Origin: a beta proteobacterium MWH-UniP1
GTDB taxonomy: Bacteria; Pseudomonadota; Gammaproteobacteria; Burkholderiales; Burkholderiaceae_A
Length of the DNA: 64,000 nt
Assembly (NCBI GenBank): GCA_036362785.1
Contig: CP143625.1
Span: forward strand, 621,401 to 685,400
Direction: 5' to 3'
The notes under the pieces were generated by a model, which was given only the letters and a program-made list of their open reading frames with translations, was not told the DNA's origin and did no database searches. Below are positions 43,213 to 51,550 of this stretch, piece by piece (positions within the stretch are counted from its first letter, which is position 1; each line of letters opens with the position of its first letter). The position numbers and the translations under genes were made by a program.

Positions 43213-44727
43213 ATGTCCAATACCGCACCCGCCTTAAACGCTGTGATGTGGCGCGAGATTTTCGAGCGCTACCGCACGGACGGCCGAAATCTGCAAAACC
43301 AAATTCGAACCATGATTGTCGAGGCCATTCTGGATGGCCGTCTGCCGGCCAATAGTGAAGTGCCATCCAGCCGTGAACTCTCTGAAGCATTAGGCGTGGC
43401 ACGCAATACCGTGGTCTTGGCCTATCAACAGCTGGTGGCCAAGGGCTATCTGGTCACGCGAGACCGCAGCGGCCATCGGGTGAACCCAGAGATGGCCAAG
43501 CCATCCGGGCTGCAGGCCCCCAAGCGTGCCGAGCCCGCCCGGGCGCAGGTGGTGCCGATTAATCATCGTGCGCCGGATTGGACCAGCCGGCTTCAGCTGT
43601 CGGTGGGCAGCCAGCGCAATATTGTGAAGCGCTCTGATTGGCAGAAATTGCCGTATCCGTTTCTGTATGGCCAATTTGATGCCAGTCTATTTCCAACGGC
43701 GGAGTGGCGTGAGTGCTGCATGAAGGCCCTGTCGGTCGGGGATATTCGTGAGTGGGCCCAGGATCTGATTCTGCATGATGATGAAGCCCTGATTAATGAA
43801 ATCTGCACCAAGGTCTTGCCGCGCAGGGGTGTCTGGGCCACACCCGATCAGGTGGTGGTCACAGTAGGCGCGCAAAACGCGCTCTACATGATTGCTGATC
43901 TCTTGTTTTCGGAAACCACACGGGTCGGCATGGAGAATCCGTGCTACCCGGATGCGCGCAATATTTTTTCTTTAAAGTCGGGGAAGATTGTTCCCATTGA
44001 TGTGGATGACCAGGGGCTGCCAGTCGATGATCGGCTTGATGGCTGTGACTATGTCTATGTCACTCCCAGCCATCAATGCCCCACCGCCACCAAGATGTCC
44101 GTGGAGCGTCGTGAAGCGTTGTTGCGCGCCGCCGAGCAGCATGACTTTGTGATTGTCGAAGATGACTACGAAGCAGAGTCGGTCTTTGGCGAAAACCCCA
44201 GTCCTGCATTAAAGAGCAGTGACCGTTCCGGCCGCGTGCTTTATGTGGGCAGCCTATCCAAGACATTTGCGCCGGGCTTGCGCCTGGGCTATCTGGTGGG
44301 GCCCACCCCCATCATCAGTGAGCTACGCGGTCTGCGCCGGCTGATGGTGCGGCATCCGTCCGCCTTTATCCAACGTGCTTTTGCGCTTTTTATTTCTTTG
44401 GGGCATTTAGATGCCATGGTCCGCAAGCAGACCGTGATCTATCGCCAGCGTGCCATGGCGTTGCAAGAAGCCCTGGCCCGACACATGCCCGAGTTCGAGG
44501 TCTATCCCAGCCACGGCGGCTCATCACTCTGGGTCCGGGGACCACGGGGGTTAGATGCGCGGTGGCTTGCCGAGCAGGCAGAAAAAGTTGGCGTGTTGAT
44601 TGAGTGTGGCGATGTGTTTTTTGAGGAGCCTGCACCGCGTGAGTTTTTTCGACTGGGTTTTTCGGCCATCAATGTCGAGCGGATTGAGTCCGGCATTGAA
44701 TTACTGGCCAAGGTCTCGCGCGGCTGA
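43213..44727 (+). CDS. tauR: TauR-type MocR regulator
   Basis: A 504-residue MocR protein: an N-terminal GntR winged helix (ILDGRLPANSEVPSSRELSEALGVARNTVVLAYQQL) fused to an aminotransferase-like domain with the PLP lysine in VGSLSKTFAPGLRLGYL. In Rhodobacter, TauR activates taurine genes when taurine is present and binds direct repeats. Here matching direct repeats lie before tauA and tauX. It follows tauC by nine bases and precedes tauXY, so autoregulation is likely. Confidence 0.88.
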   Translation: MSNTAPALNAVMWREIFERYRTDGRNLQNQIRTMIVEAILDGRLPANSEVPSSRELSEALGVARNTVVLAYQQLVAKGYLVTRDRSGHRVNPEMAKPSGLQAPKRAEPARAQVVPINHRAPDWTSRLQLSVGSQRNIVKRSDWQKLPYPFLYGQFDASLFPTAEWRECCMKALSVGDIREWAQDLILHDDEALINEICTKVLPRRGVWATPDQVVVTVGAQNALYMIADLLFSETTRVGMENPCYPDARNIFSLKSGKIVPIDVDDQGLPVDDRLDGCDYVYVTPSHQCPTATKMSVERREALLRAAEQHDFVIVEDDYEAESVFGENPSPALKSSDRSGRVLYVGSLSKTFAPGLRLGYLVGPTPIISELRGLRRLMVRHPSAFIQRAFALFISLGHLDAMVRKQTVIYRQRAMALQEALARHMPEFEVYPSHGGSSLWVRGPRGLDARWLAEQAEKVGVLIECGDVFFEEPAPREFFRLGFSAINVERIESGIELLAKVSRG

Positions 44728-44734
44728 TTCCTGT

Positions 44735-44767
44735 CTGGACCGTAATTTAGTAGCGCTCTGGATCTAA
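44735..44767 (+). promoter_or_regulatory. Candidate TauR operator upstream of tauX
   Basis: CTGGACCGTAA (44735-44745; one base longer than the motif) and CTGGATCTAA (44758-44767) begin 23 bases apart, exactly as before tauA. A possible -10 box TACATA is at 44784-44789. A Shine-Dalgarno AAGGAGAGG precedes the GTG start of tauX. The site lies just after the tauR stop at 44727, so tauXY can be transcribed separately. Confidence 0.6.
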
Positions 44768-44820
44768 CGGCCCGTCGGTCTTCTACATAACAATGTCATC
44801 TGATCATTAAGGAGAGGCGA

Positions 44821-45201
44821 GTGAGTAAACCGGTCACTGTTGAAACCTTGGCGGCGTTTTCCGCCGCATGGAATGCCCATGACATTGATGCCCTAATGTC
44901 TTTCATGACAGACGATTGCATTTTTGAAACAGTGGCAGGGCCGGATGCCTGTGGCACACGCGTCAGCGGTGCGGCCGCAGTGCGTACAGCGTTCGAGGCA
45001 GCCTGGAAAAACTTCCCCGATGCCCAGTGGCTCGATGGCCGACATTTTGTTGCCGGTGATCGCGGTGTGTCGGAGTGGCGTTTTGTTGGCACTGGATTAG
45101 ACGGTAAGCGCATCGAGGCCAATGGCGTGGATATCTTCACCTTTCGCGACGGCAAGATCTTGATTAAGAACGCCTTTAGAAAAAACCGTGTGACCTCATG
45201 A
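44821..45201 (+). CDS. tauX: Taurine dehydrogenase small subunit (NTF2-like), TauX-like
   Basis: A 126-residue SnoaL/NTF2-fold protein from GTG 44821, which has an ideal Shine-Dalgarno AAGGAGAGG. It contains FSAAWNAHDIDALMSFMTDDCIFETVAG, GAAAVRTAFEAAWKNFPDAQW and SEWRFVGTGLDGKRIEANGVDIFTFRDGKI. TauX is reported as the small subunit of membrane-associated taurine dehydrogenase TauXY. Its stop overlaps the tauY ATG (ATGA), which supports one complex. The NTF2 fold itself says little about chemistry. Confidence 0.75.
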   Translation: MSKPVTVETLAAFSAAWNAHDIDALMSFMTDDCIFETVAGPDACGTRVSGAAAVRTAFEAAWKNFPDAQWLDGRHFVAGDRGVSEWRFVGTGLDGKRIEANGVDIFTFRDGKILIKNAFRKNRVTS

Positions 45202-46598
45202 GCGCTGCGCTACAACACCCACTTTTTCAGGCGGGCCAGCAGGCCTATAACCCACGCTTTGACCCATTGGTCTCACCCTCGGTGGGCACTGGCATGGCCT
45301 ATGCACCCACCTATTGGGTGGCCACTGCAGGCGACCCCCCAGAAGATGATGGCCCCGTGAAGGCCGACATGGATGCCGATGTGGTGATTATTGGCGCGGG
45401 CTTTACGGGCCTGGCGACCACGCTTTTCTTGGCCAAGGAATACGGCATCAAGGCCACCTTGTTGGAAGCCAATCAAACCGCCTGGGGCTGCACCAGTCGC
45501 AATGGTGGCCAGGGCCAAAACGCAAGTGGCCGGCTTTATCGTTCCCAATGGATTAAGCGTTGGGGCATGGACACGGCCAAAAAATTAGACCGCGAAATTC
45601 GAAGTGGCTTTGAGACCTTTCGTTCTTTGGTGGCGCAGATTCCCTGTGATGCGCAAGACAAGGGCCATCTCTACACAGCCCACCGCGCAAAGAAGATGGA
45701 GTTTCTGCGCAATGAAGCCCAGGTCATGCGTGAGCACTTTGGTTACCAGACTCGGGTCTTAACACCCGAACAGGTAAAAGAAGAATTCTGCGGTGATCGT
45801 GAGGCCTTCGGTGCACTCTACGAGCCCGAAGGCGTTGGTGTGCACCCCCTGAAACTGGCCCACGGCTATCACCGCATGGCCCGATCATTGGGCGCCAAGA
45901 TTCATACCTCAAGCCCCGTGCAGGGCTGGGAGAGGCGCAATGGTTATTACTATCTGCGTACGCCCGGTGGCGTTGTGCGGGCCAAGACGGTGGGCGTGGC
46001 CACGGGTGCCTATGGCGGGCAGAGCCTGACACCGTTGCTGCATAACAAGATCATGCCGATTCTGTCGAACTCCATGGTGACACGGCCGCTCACACCAGAT
46101 GAACTTGCGGCAGTGGGCATGAAGTCAGAGGCCTTTATTACAGACACACGGACCCTGCGTTTTTATTACCGGCTCTTGCCTGACAATCGGTTTCAGATTG
46201 GTAGCCGTAGTGCCATTCATGGTGCCGATGCCGAAGCGCCGCATCATATGCAACTGCTTCGCGATGGTCTGGCCCGCAAGTTTCCTGTGTTGAAAAATAT
46301 TCAGGTGGACTATTCCTGGTGGGGCTGGGTGGATGTCAGCCACGACATGATGCCCCGCATCGTGCAGCCGGACCCAGCCCAGTCAATTTTTTATGCCTTG
46401 GGCTATGGCGGCAATGGCGTGTCGTTTTCCGCCCATGCAGGCAAGCGCATGGCCGATCGGATTGCGGGCAAACAAGACACGGCCTTTCAATTGCCGATCT
46501 ACAACTCACCGCTGCCTGGCCATTTGTTTGCGCCATTTCGCCGGCTTGGCCAGGCCATGTTGTATCGCTGGTATTACCTGCGCGACGAAGTGCTTTGA
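45198..46598 (+). CDS. tauY: Taurine dehydrogenase large subunit (FAD), TauY-like
   Basis: A 466-residue FAD amine oxidoreductase of the DAO family. The dinucleotide motif is VVIIGAGFTGLATTLFLA near residue 63, TSRNGGQGQNASGRLYRS follows, and the end LFAPFRRLGQAMLYRWYYLRDE is typical of TauY. It deaminates taurine to sulfoacetaldehyde and ammonium, with electrons to cytochrome c or quinone. A cytochrome c gene lies 1.1 kb away on the other strand. Coupled start to tauX. An alternative is a related amino acid oxidase, but TauABC and TauR support taurine. Confidence 0.85.
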   Translation: MSAALQHPLFQAGQQAYNPRFDPLVSPSVGTGMAYAPTYWVATAGDPPEDDGPVKADMDADVVIIGAGFTGLATTLFLAKEYGIKATLLEANQTAWGCTSRNGGQGQNASGRLYRSQWIKRWGMDTAKKLDREIRSGFETFRSLVAQIPCDAQDKGHLYTAHRAKKMEFLRNEAQVMREHFGYQTRVLTPEQVKEEFCGDREAFGALYEPEGVGVHPLKLAHGYHRMARSLGAKIHTSSPVQGWERRNGYYYLRTPGGVVRAKTVGVATGAYGGQSLTPLLHNKIMPILSNSMVTRPLTPDELAAVGMKSEAFITDTRTLRFYYRLLPDNRFQIGSRSAIHGADAEAPHHMQLLRDGLARKFPVLKNIQVDYSWWGWVDVSHDMMPRIVQPDPAQSIFYALGYGGNGVSFSAHAGKRMADRIAGKQDTAFQLPIYNSPLPGHLFAPFRRLGQAMLYRWYYLRDEVL

Positions 46599-46630
46599 CC
46601 GTCGTGGTCGTGTGACCAAACAAGCAGTAC

Positions 46631-47581
46631 CTATCGGGCCCCAAGTTGGGCCCGAAGTTTTTCCAGCGTGTGTAAAACGGTGGGGTAGCGAAGTTTTAGG
46701 CGCAGTTCTGTATCAAGCCTTGTGGTGCGTACGCGGCGGGATTCACTTAAGAAACTCATCATCATGGGGTTGATCACCCCCGTCTTACCCAGTGCGCGCA
46801 TCTCCTCACGAGACACACGTGGTGGGCGGGGTTGCCCCAGCGTGTCGGCTACGGCATCGAAATAGTCGGCCATCTTTAAATCTGTCTTATCCACGGCATT
46901 GGTCACGCGGGCCGGGCGCCCACGGAAGACCGCAATCCAGGCCATGTGGCCCAGATCATCGGCATGAATGTGGTTGGTGAAGACGTCGTCTTCGGCGCGC
47001 AGCGCAGGGTGTCGCGCAGCAAGTCGCGCCGTGGGCAGGCGGTCTTCTGCGTAGATGCCGGGGGCCCGAAGAATGTGGGCCCCCAAAGGCCGAAGAATGC
47101 GCTCTGCATCAAGGCGGCGCTGTGATCGGGCCTGCGAAGGGCGGCAGTTGCTGACTTCGGTGACCACAGCACCCTGGTGATTGCCGTAGACGCCTGTGGT
47201 GCTGAGATAAACCAATGGCAGACGGCGGCCAGATTTTCGAATGCAGCGTGCCATGAGCCGCATCCGGGAATCTTTGGCGTGGTTGCGCGCAGAGGCATCG
47301 GCCGTTGGCACATAGACAATGGCGGCCTGGCTGATTTGAATTAAGCGCTCCGTATCGCTGCGGCGATCAACATCGGTGCGAAGCACGGCGTGCCGGTTGT
47401 GAATGAGCGTTGGTTTGAGTGAGTCAGGAATGGTGTCCCACCCGGCTCTACTGGCCAGTATCAAACGTGGCCCGTGGCTACCTAGATTGCGGCCGAGTTG
47501 TTGGGTTAGCGTGCGTTTGGCGACATCACCCACACCAACCAGGGCCACACGCAAGCGACGGAATTGACGGGGAAGTGCCAT
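46631..47581 (-). CDS. NAD(P)-binding SDR/epimerase-like protein
   Basis: A 316-residue extended short-chain dehydrogenase. The N-terminal nucleotide motif is VALVGVGDVAKRTL, and YLSTTGVYG carries the active-site-like tyrosine region; TNHIHADDLGHMAW is a typical late SDR motif. It resembles YeeZ-type proteins of unknown function. ATG 47581 is preferred over the TTG at 47587. It is convergent with tauY and separated from the cytochrome c gene by a terminator, so it is not clearly part of the sulfonate island. Confidence 0.8.
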   Translation of the reverse strand: MALPRQFRRLRVALVGVGDVAKRTLTQQLGRNLGSHGPRLILASRAGWDTIPDSLKPTLIHNRHAVLRTDVDRRSDTERLIQISQAAIVYVPTADASARNHAKDSRMRLMARCIRKSGRRLPLVYLSTTGVYGNHQGAVVTEVSNCRPSQARSQRRLDAERILRPLGAHILRAPGIYAEDRLPTARLAARHPALRAEDDVFTNHIHADDLGHMAWIAVFRGRPARVTNAVDKTDLKMADYFDAVADTLGQPRPPRVSREEMRALGKTGVINPMMMSFLSESRRVRTTRLDTELRLKLRYPTVLHTLEKLRAQLGAR

Positions 47582-47604
47582 GGGCAACTACGATACCTGA
47601 AATA

Positions 47605-47635
47605 AAAAAGCCTTCCGTTTCACGGGAAGGCTTTT
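47605..47635 (-). terminator. Intrinsic terminator after cytochrome c gene
   Basis: AAAAGCCTTCC (47606-47616) pairs with GGAAGGCTTTT (47625-47635) around an eight-base loop. Read on the minus strand, the stem ends in six T, the form of a Rho-independent terminator for the cytochrome c gene. It lies just before the SDR gene start, so that gene probably has its own promoter. Confidence 0.8.
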
Positions 47636-47677
47636 CACTCCTGCACGTCAACTTACGCGCAGATCAGGCCAACAGAA

Positions 47678-47989
47678 TTACTTGATGGCCAGAACGTACT
47701 TGGCCAGTGTCAGTGCATCGGCTTCAGACAGCTGGGGGTGTGGGGGCATGGGGATTGGGCCCCAAACGCCTTGGCCACCGGCCTTGATTTTCTTGGCCAG
47801 CTTTTCAGCTGCGCCAGCGTCTGCTTTGTACTTAGCAGCAACATCTTTGTAAGCAGGGCCAACCAGTTTTTTGTCGTTGGCGTGGCAAGCCGTACAGTTA
47901 TTTTTCTTCAGCATTTCGGCCGAAGCAAAGGCTGAACTGGCAGAAGCCATCAGGCCAGCAGCGATCGACAGAGCAACAAACTTACGCAT
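47678..47989 (-). CDS. Cytochrome c class I, periplasmic
   Basis: A 103-residue c-type cytochrome of the c551/c552 kind. A signal peptide (MRKFVALSIAAGLMASASSAFA) precedes heme motif CTACH (C32, C35, H36); the axial methionine is probably in IPMPPHP. It carries electrons in the periplasm. It has a strong Shine-Dalgarno (AGGAGA). Being near TauXY, it might accept electrons from taurine dehydrogenase, but the strand is opposite and a terminator follows, so this is speculative. Confidence 0.93.
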   Translation of the reverse strand: MRKFVALSIAAGLMASASSAFASAEMLKKNNCTACHANDKKLVGPAYKDVAAKYKADAGAAEKLAKKIKAGGQGVWGPIPMPPHPQLSEADALTLAKYVLAIK

Positions 47990-48115
47990 TCAGAGTCTCC
48001 TAAAGGTTAAGGCGATTTTGTAACCAAGCAATTCAACTCCACCTATCAACGTGCGGCCTAGACTGCTGGTTGACCGAGATTTTAGCTTTATTTTTACGGC
48101 TCACAGCCCTAGGAC

Positions 48116-49858
48116 TTACTCGGGTTGAGAAAGTTCAGGGTCGGTCACCGCTCCGCGGCTGGCACTCGAGGCCAGTTTGCCGAACTTAGCCAGCACACCG
48201 CGGGTATAGCGGGGCTTTGGCGGTTGCCAGGCGGCCTTGCGGGCAGCAAACTCAGCATTCGAGATGTTCAGCTGGATGAGCTGCTGGTGGGCATCAATCG
48301 TTACGGAGTCGCCTTCCTTGATCAGGCCAATCGGCCCGCCCACGGCGGCTTCGGGCGCCACGTGGCCCACGACCATGCCCCAGGTGCCGCCAGAGAAGCG
48401 GCCGTCGGTGATCAGACCCACAGACTCGCCCAGGCCCTGACCAACAAGTGCCGATGTGGGCGCGAGCATTTCACGCATGCCGGGGCCGCCACGTGGGCCC
48501 TCGTAGCGAATGACGACGATATCGCCTGCCTGGATGGAGCGGGCCATGATGGCCTCCATGGCGGCATCTTCCGAGTCAAAGACCCGGGCTGGGCCGGTGA
48601 TGACTGGATTTTTCAGGCCGGTGATTTTGGCCACGCAGCCCTCGGGGGACAGATTGCCTTTGAGAATCGCCAGGTGACCCTGGGGATAGAGGGCCTTACT
48701 GATTGGCAGAATCACTTCTTGGTCAGCGCGTGGCGTGCTCGGAATATCTTTGAGCATTTCCGCAACCGTTTTACCGGTGATCGTCATGCAGTGGCCATGC
48801 AGCAGGCCAGCGTCTAACAAGATCTTCATGACCTGGGGAATGCCGCCTGCCTTGTGCAGGTCTGTGGCCACGAACCGGCCGGATGGTTTCAAGTCGCAGA
48901 TCACCGGCACTTTGCGGCGCACACGCTCGAAGTCATCAATGGTCCACTTCACTTCTGCCGCGTGGGCAATGGCCAGGAAGTGCAGCACCGCGTTGGTGGA
49001 GCCGCCCACGGCCATGATCACGCTCACGGCGTTTTCAATCGATTCACGCGTGATGATGTCGCGCGGCTTTAAGCCCTTTTTGATGGCCTCGACCAAGGCG
49101 CGGGCCGAATCGGCAGCGCTGTCGATCTTTTCCTGATCCTCGTTGGCCATGGTGGAGGAGTAGGGCAGGCTCATGCCCAGGGCCTCAAAGGCCGAGCTCA
49201 TGGTGTTGGCCGTGTACATGCCGCCACAAGAGCCGGTGCCCGGGCAGGATTTCTTTTCGATCTCTTTGAATTCCGATTCGTCGAGTCGGCCAGCGGTGAA
49301 TTCGCCAACGGCCTCAAAGGCCGACACGATGGTCAGGTCTTTGCCTTTGTGGTGGCCAGGTTTGATCGTGCCGCCGTAGACATAAATCGCGGGAACATTG
49401 GTGCGGGCAATGGCCATCATGCCGCCCGGCATGTTTTTGTCGCAGCCACCGATCACGACTACGCCATCCAACCACTGGCCATTGACGCAGGTCTCGATAC
49501 AGTCAGCGATCACCTCGCGAGAGATCAGGGAATACTTCATGCCCTCGGTGCCCATGCTCATGCCATCGGAAATCGTAGGTGTACCAAACACCTGGGGATT
49601 GGCATTGGCACCTTTGAGCGCAGCGACTGCTGCATCGGCCAGGGGCTGAAGTCCGCTGTTACACGGGGTGATGGTGGAGTGGCCATTGGCAACGCCGACC
49701 ATGGGCTTATTGATGAAATCTTCTTCCTTGTAACCCATGGCGTAGTACATGGATCGATTCGGCGCCCTGGCGACACCCTCGGTCACCATGCGGGAGCGCT
49801 CGTTTAGGCGCTTTGGTGCGTTGGAATTGGCGGGTTTTGACGAATCACTCTGGGACAT
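48116..49858 (-). CDS. ilvD: Dihydroxy-acid dehydratase
   Basis: It dehydrates 2,3-dihydroxyisovalerate and its methylvalerate analogue in branched-chain amino acid synthesis. ATG 49858 ([16 protein letters not shown]) gives 580 residues; the longer frame is rejected because it reads back toward lgt. Fe-S and metal ligands are in [22 protein letters not shown] and [35 protein letters not shown] is near the end. It is divergent from lgt. Confidence 0.97.
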   Translation of the reverse strand: MSQSDSSKPANSNAPKRLNERSRMVTEGVARAPNRSMYYAMGYKEEDFINKPMVGVANGHSTITPCNSGLQPLADAAVAALKGANANPQVFGTPTISDGMSMGTEGMKYSLISREVIADCIETCVNGQWLDGVVVIGGCDKNMPGGMMAIARTNVPAIYVYGGTIKPGHHKGKDLTIVSAFEAVGEFTAGRLDESEFKEIEKKSCPGTGSCGGMYTANTMSSAFEALGMSLPYSSTMANEDQEKIDSAADSARALVEAIKKGLKPRDIITRESIENAVSVIMAVGGSTNAVLHFLAIAHAAEVKWTIDDFERVRRKVPVICDLKPSGRFVATDLHKAGGIPQVMKILLDAGLLHGHCMTITGKTVAEMLKDIPSTPRADQEVILPISKALYPQGHLAILKGNLSPEGCVAKITGLKNPVITGPARVFDSEDAAMEAIMARSIQAGDIVVIRYEGPRGGPGMREMLAPTSALVGQGLGESVGLITDGRFSGGTWGMVVGHVAPEAAVGGPIGLIKEGDSVTIDAHQQLIQLNISNAEFAARKAAWQPPKPRYTRGVLAKFGKLASSASRGAVTDPELSQPE

Positions 49859-49900
49859 TTCCGAATACTCCTGACGGTCGCAAAGGGTATATTGTGCCGC

Positions 49901-50725
49901 ATGAACTCGCCTGTCTTGACCCATCCGCAGTTTGATCCCGTCGCTTTTTCTGTTGGCCCATTTGCTGTCCACTGGTATGGCCTGATGTATTTGGTGGCCT
50001 TTGCCGGCGTGCTGGTGCTGGGCCGCTTGCGGCTTCGGGCGGCCCGCGATCAGGGGTCAGGTTTTGATGCCAAAACACTCGACGATTTATTGCTATTTGG
50101 TGTTTTGGGTGTGGTGTTGGGCGGCCGGCTTGGCTACGTGTTGTTTTATAAGCCAGCGTATTACTTGGCCCACCCAGCGGAAATCCTGGCGATCTGGCAG
50201 GGTGGCATGGCCTTTCACGGCGGCATGCTCGGTGTGATTCTTGCCTTGGCCCTGTTTGCCCGGCTGCGTGGCCTGCGTTTTTTAGCGGTGACCGATTTCA
50301 TTGCCCCCCTGGTGCCGTTTGGCCTGGCCGCGGGCCGCCTGGGTAACTTTATTAATGGCGAGCTCTGGGGCCGCCCGGTCGAATCCACGGGGCTGCCTTG
50401 GGCCATGGTCTTTCCCCAGGCCGGTGATGGCATTGCCCGCCACCCATCTCAGCTGTACCAGATGGGGCTAGAGGGCATCACGCTTTTTGTGCTGCTCTGG
50501 TGGTTCTCATCCAAGCCCCGGCCTGTTGGCGCGGTGTCAGGCACCTTTCTTTTTGGCTACGGTGTGTTTCGATTTCTAGCCGAGTTTGCCCGTGAGCCCG
50601 ATGGCTTTTTGGGACTCTTATCCCTTGGTTTGTCCATGGGACAATGGCTGTCTTTACCCATGGTGATCGCGGGCCTGGCGTTGATCGTGATGGCCTATCG
50701 CACAACAGAACAAAGACATGTCTAA
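49901..50725 (+). CDS. lgt: Prolipoprotein diacylglyceryl transferase
   Basis: It attaches diacylglycerol to the lipobox cysteine of prolipoproteins in the inner membrane. ATG 49901 gives 274 residues with seven helices and the motifs [33 protein letters not shown], the Lgt signature [17 protein letters not shown] and [14 protein letters not shown] near 50535 lies on a degenerate form of the palindrome but may be natural sequence. Its end overlaps the next gene by eight bases. Confidence 0.96.
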   Translation: MNSPVLTHPQFDPVAFSVGPFAVHWYGLMYLVAFAGVLVLGRLRLRAARDQGSGFDAKTLDDLLLFGVLGVVLGGRLGYVLFYKPAYYLAHPAEILAIWQGGMAFHGGMLGVILALALFARLRGLRFLAVTDFIAPLVPFGLAAGRLGNFINGELWGRPVESTGLPWAMVFPQAGDGIARHPSQLYQMGLEGITLFVLLWWFSSKPRPVGAVSGTFLFGYGVFRFLAEFAREPDGFLGLLSLGLSMGQWLSLPMVIAGLALIVMAYRTTEQRHV

Positions 50726-51527
50726 CCCATCAAATTCGGTGGCCGGTGCCATTAGCTGGTCAGCCCAAGACAATGTGGCCACGGTACTGATCTCAAACCC
50801 TGGCCATTTGAATGCCATTAATGTGGCCATGTGGGGCCAGCTTAAAAATTGTTTTCAACAGATCAGTGCCCGAGATGATTTGCGGGCCGTGGTGGTGCGT
50901 GGTGCGCCTGGTGCCTTTGCAGCGGGTGCCGATATTGCAGAATTCAAACGTGTGCGCATGAATCGTGATCAGGTGCGCCACTATCACGAAGAAATGATTG
51001 CGCCGGCTCTGGCCAGTGTCGCGAATTGCTCAATACCTGTGTTGGCCGCAATTGATGGCCCTTGTGTTGGGGGTGGCCTAGAGATTGCCAGTGTTTGTGA
51101 TCTGCGAATTGCGACCGAGCGTAGTCGCTTTGGCATTCCAATTCTGCGGCTGGGCTTTCCCCTGGCCCCCACCGAGGCGGCAGGGCTGGTGAGCCTGGTG
51201 GGCAAGGCAGTCGCGCTTGAGATCTTGCTGGAAGGCCGCATCATGGAAGTAGATGAGGCCTATGACAAGGGCCTGGTGAATCGCATTATTCCCCTGTCGA
51301 TCTGGGAAGACGAGTTGGCCGCAACCATCCATCGCATTGCCAGTGGCGCGCCACACGCCGCGAAACGCAATAAGTGGCTGATCAATCGCCTAAGCGCAAT
51401 TCACGATCACGAGATTTTGTCGCCACAGCAGCGCGAGGCCTGTTGGGATTTTGTCGAGACCCAGGACTATGTGCGCGGCATCGAGGCTTTTTTAAGTAAG
51501 ACCGCACCGAAATTTGAAAACAATTAA
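50718..51527 (+). CDS. Enoyl-CoA hydratase/isomerase family protein
   Basis: A 269-residue crotonase-fold protein. The oxyanion-hole region [19 protein letters not shown] and [21 protein letters not shown] are present. Substrate is unknown. It starts within lgt's final codons and is followed 23 bases later by an AMP-forming ligase of the malonyl-CoA type, so the two may act on the same acid or a CoA derivative. Reported substrates of crotonase-fold enzymes are too varied to choose one. Confidence 0.88.
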   Translation: MSNPSNSVAGAISWSAQDNVATVLISNPGHLNAINVAMWGQLKNCFQQISARDDLRAVVVRGAPGAFAAGADIAEFKRVRMNRDQVRHYHEEMIAPALASVANCSIPVLAAIDGPCVGGGLEIASVCDLRIATERSRFGIPILRLGFPLAPTEAAGLVSLVGKAVALEILLEGRIMEVDEAYDKGLVNRIIPLSIWEDELAATIHRIASGAPHAAKRNKWLINRLSAIHDHEILSPQQREACWDFVETQDYVRGIEAFLSKTAPKFENN

Positions 51528-51550
51528 TTTAATTTTTTACAGCACAGATC

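Noticed and set aside
20399-46630. Mobile island with att sites or integrase
   Set aside because: No tRNA, integrase, transposase or long flanking direct repeats were seen at the island edges.
50533-50545. GGTGTCAGGCACC in lgt as a repeat copy
   Set aside because: One mismatch and it fits the natural AVSGTF sequence; no disturbance of the Lgt protein is seen.
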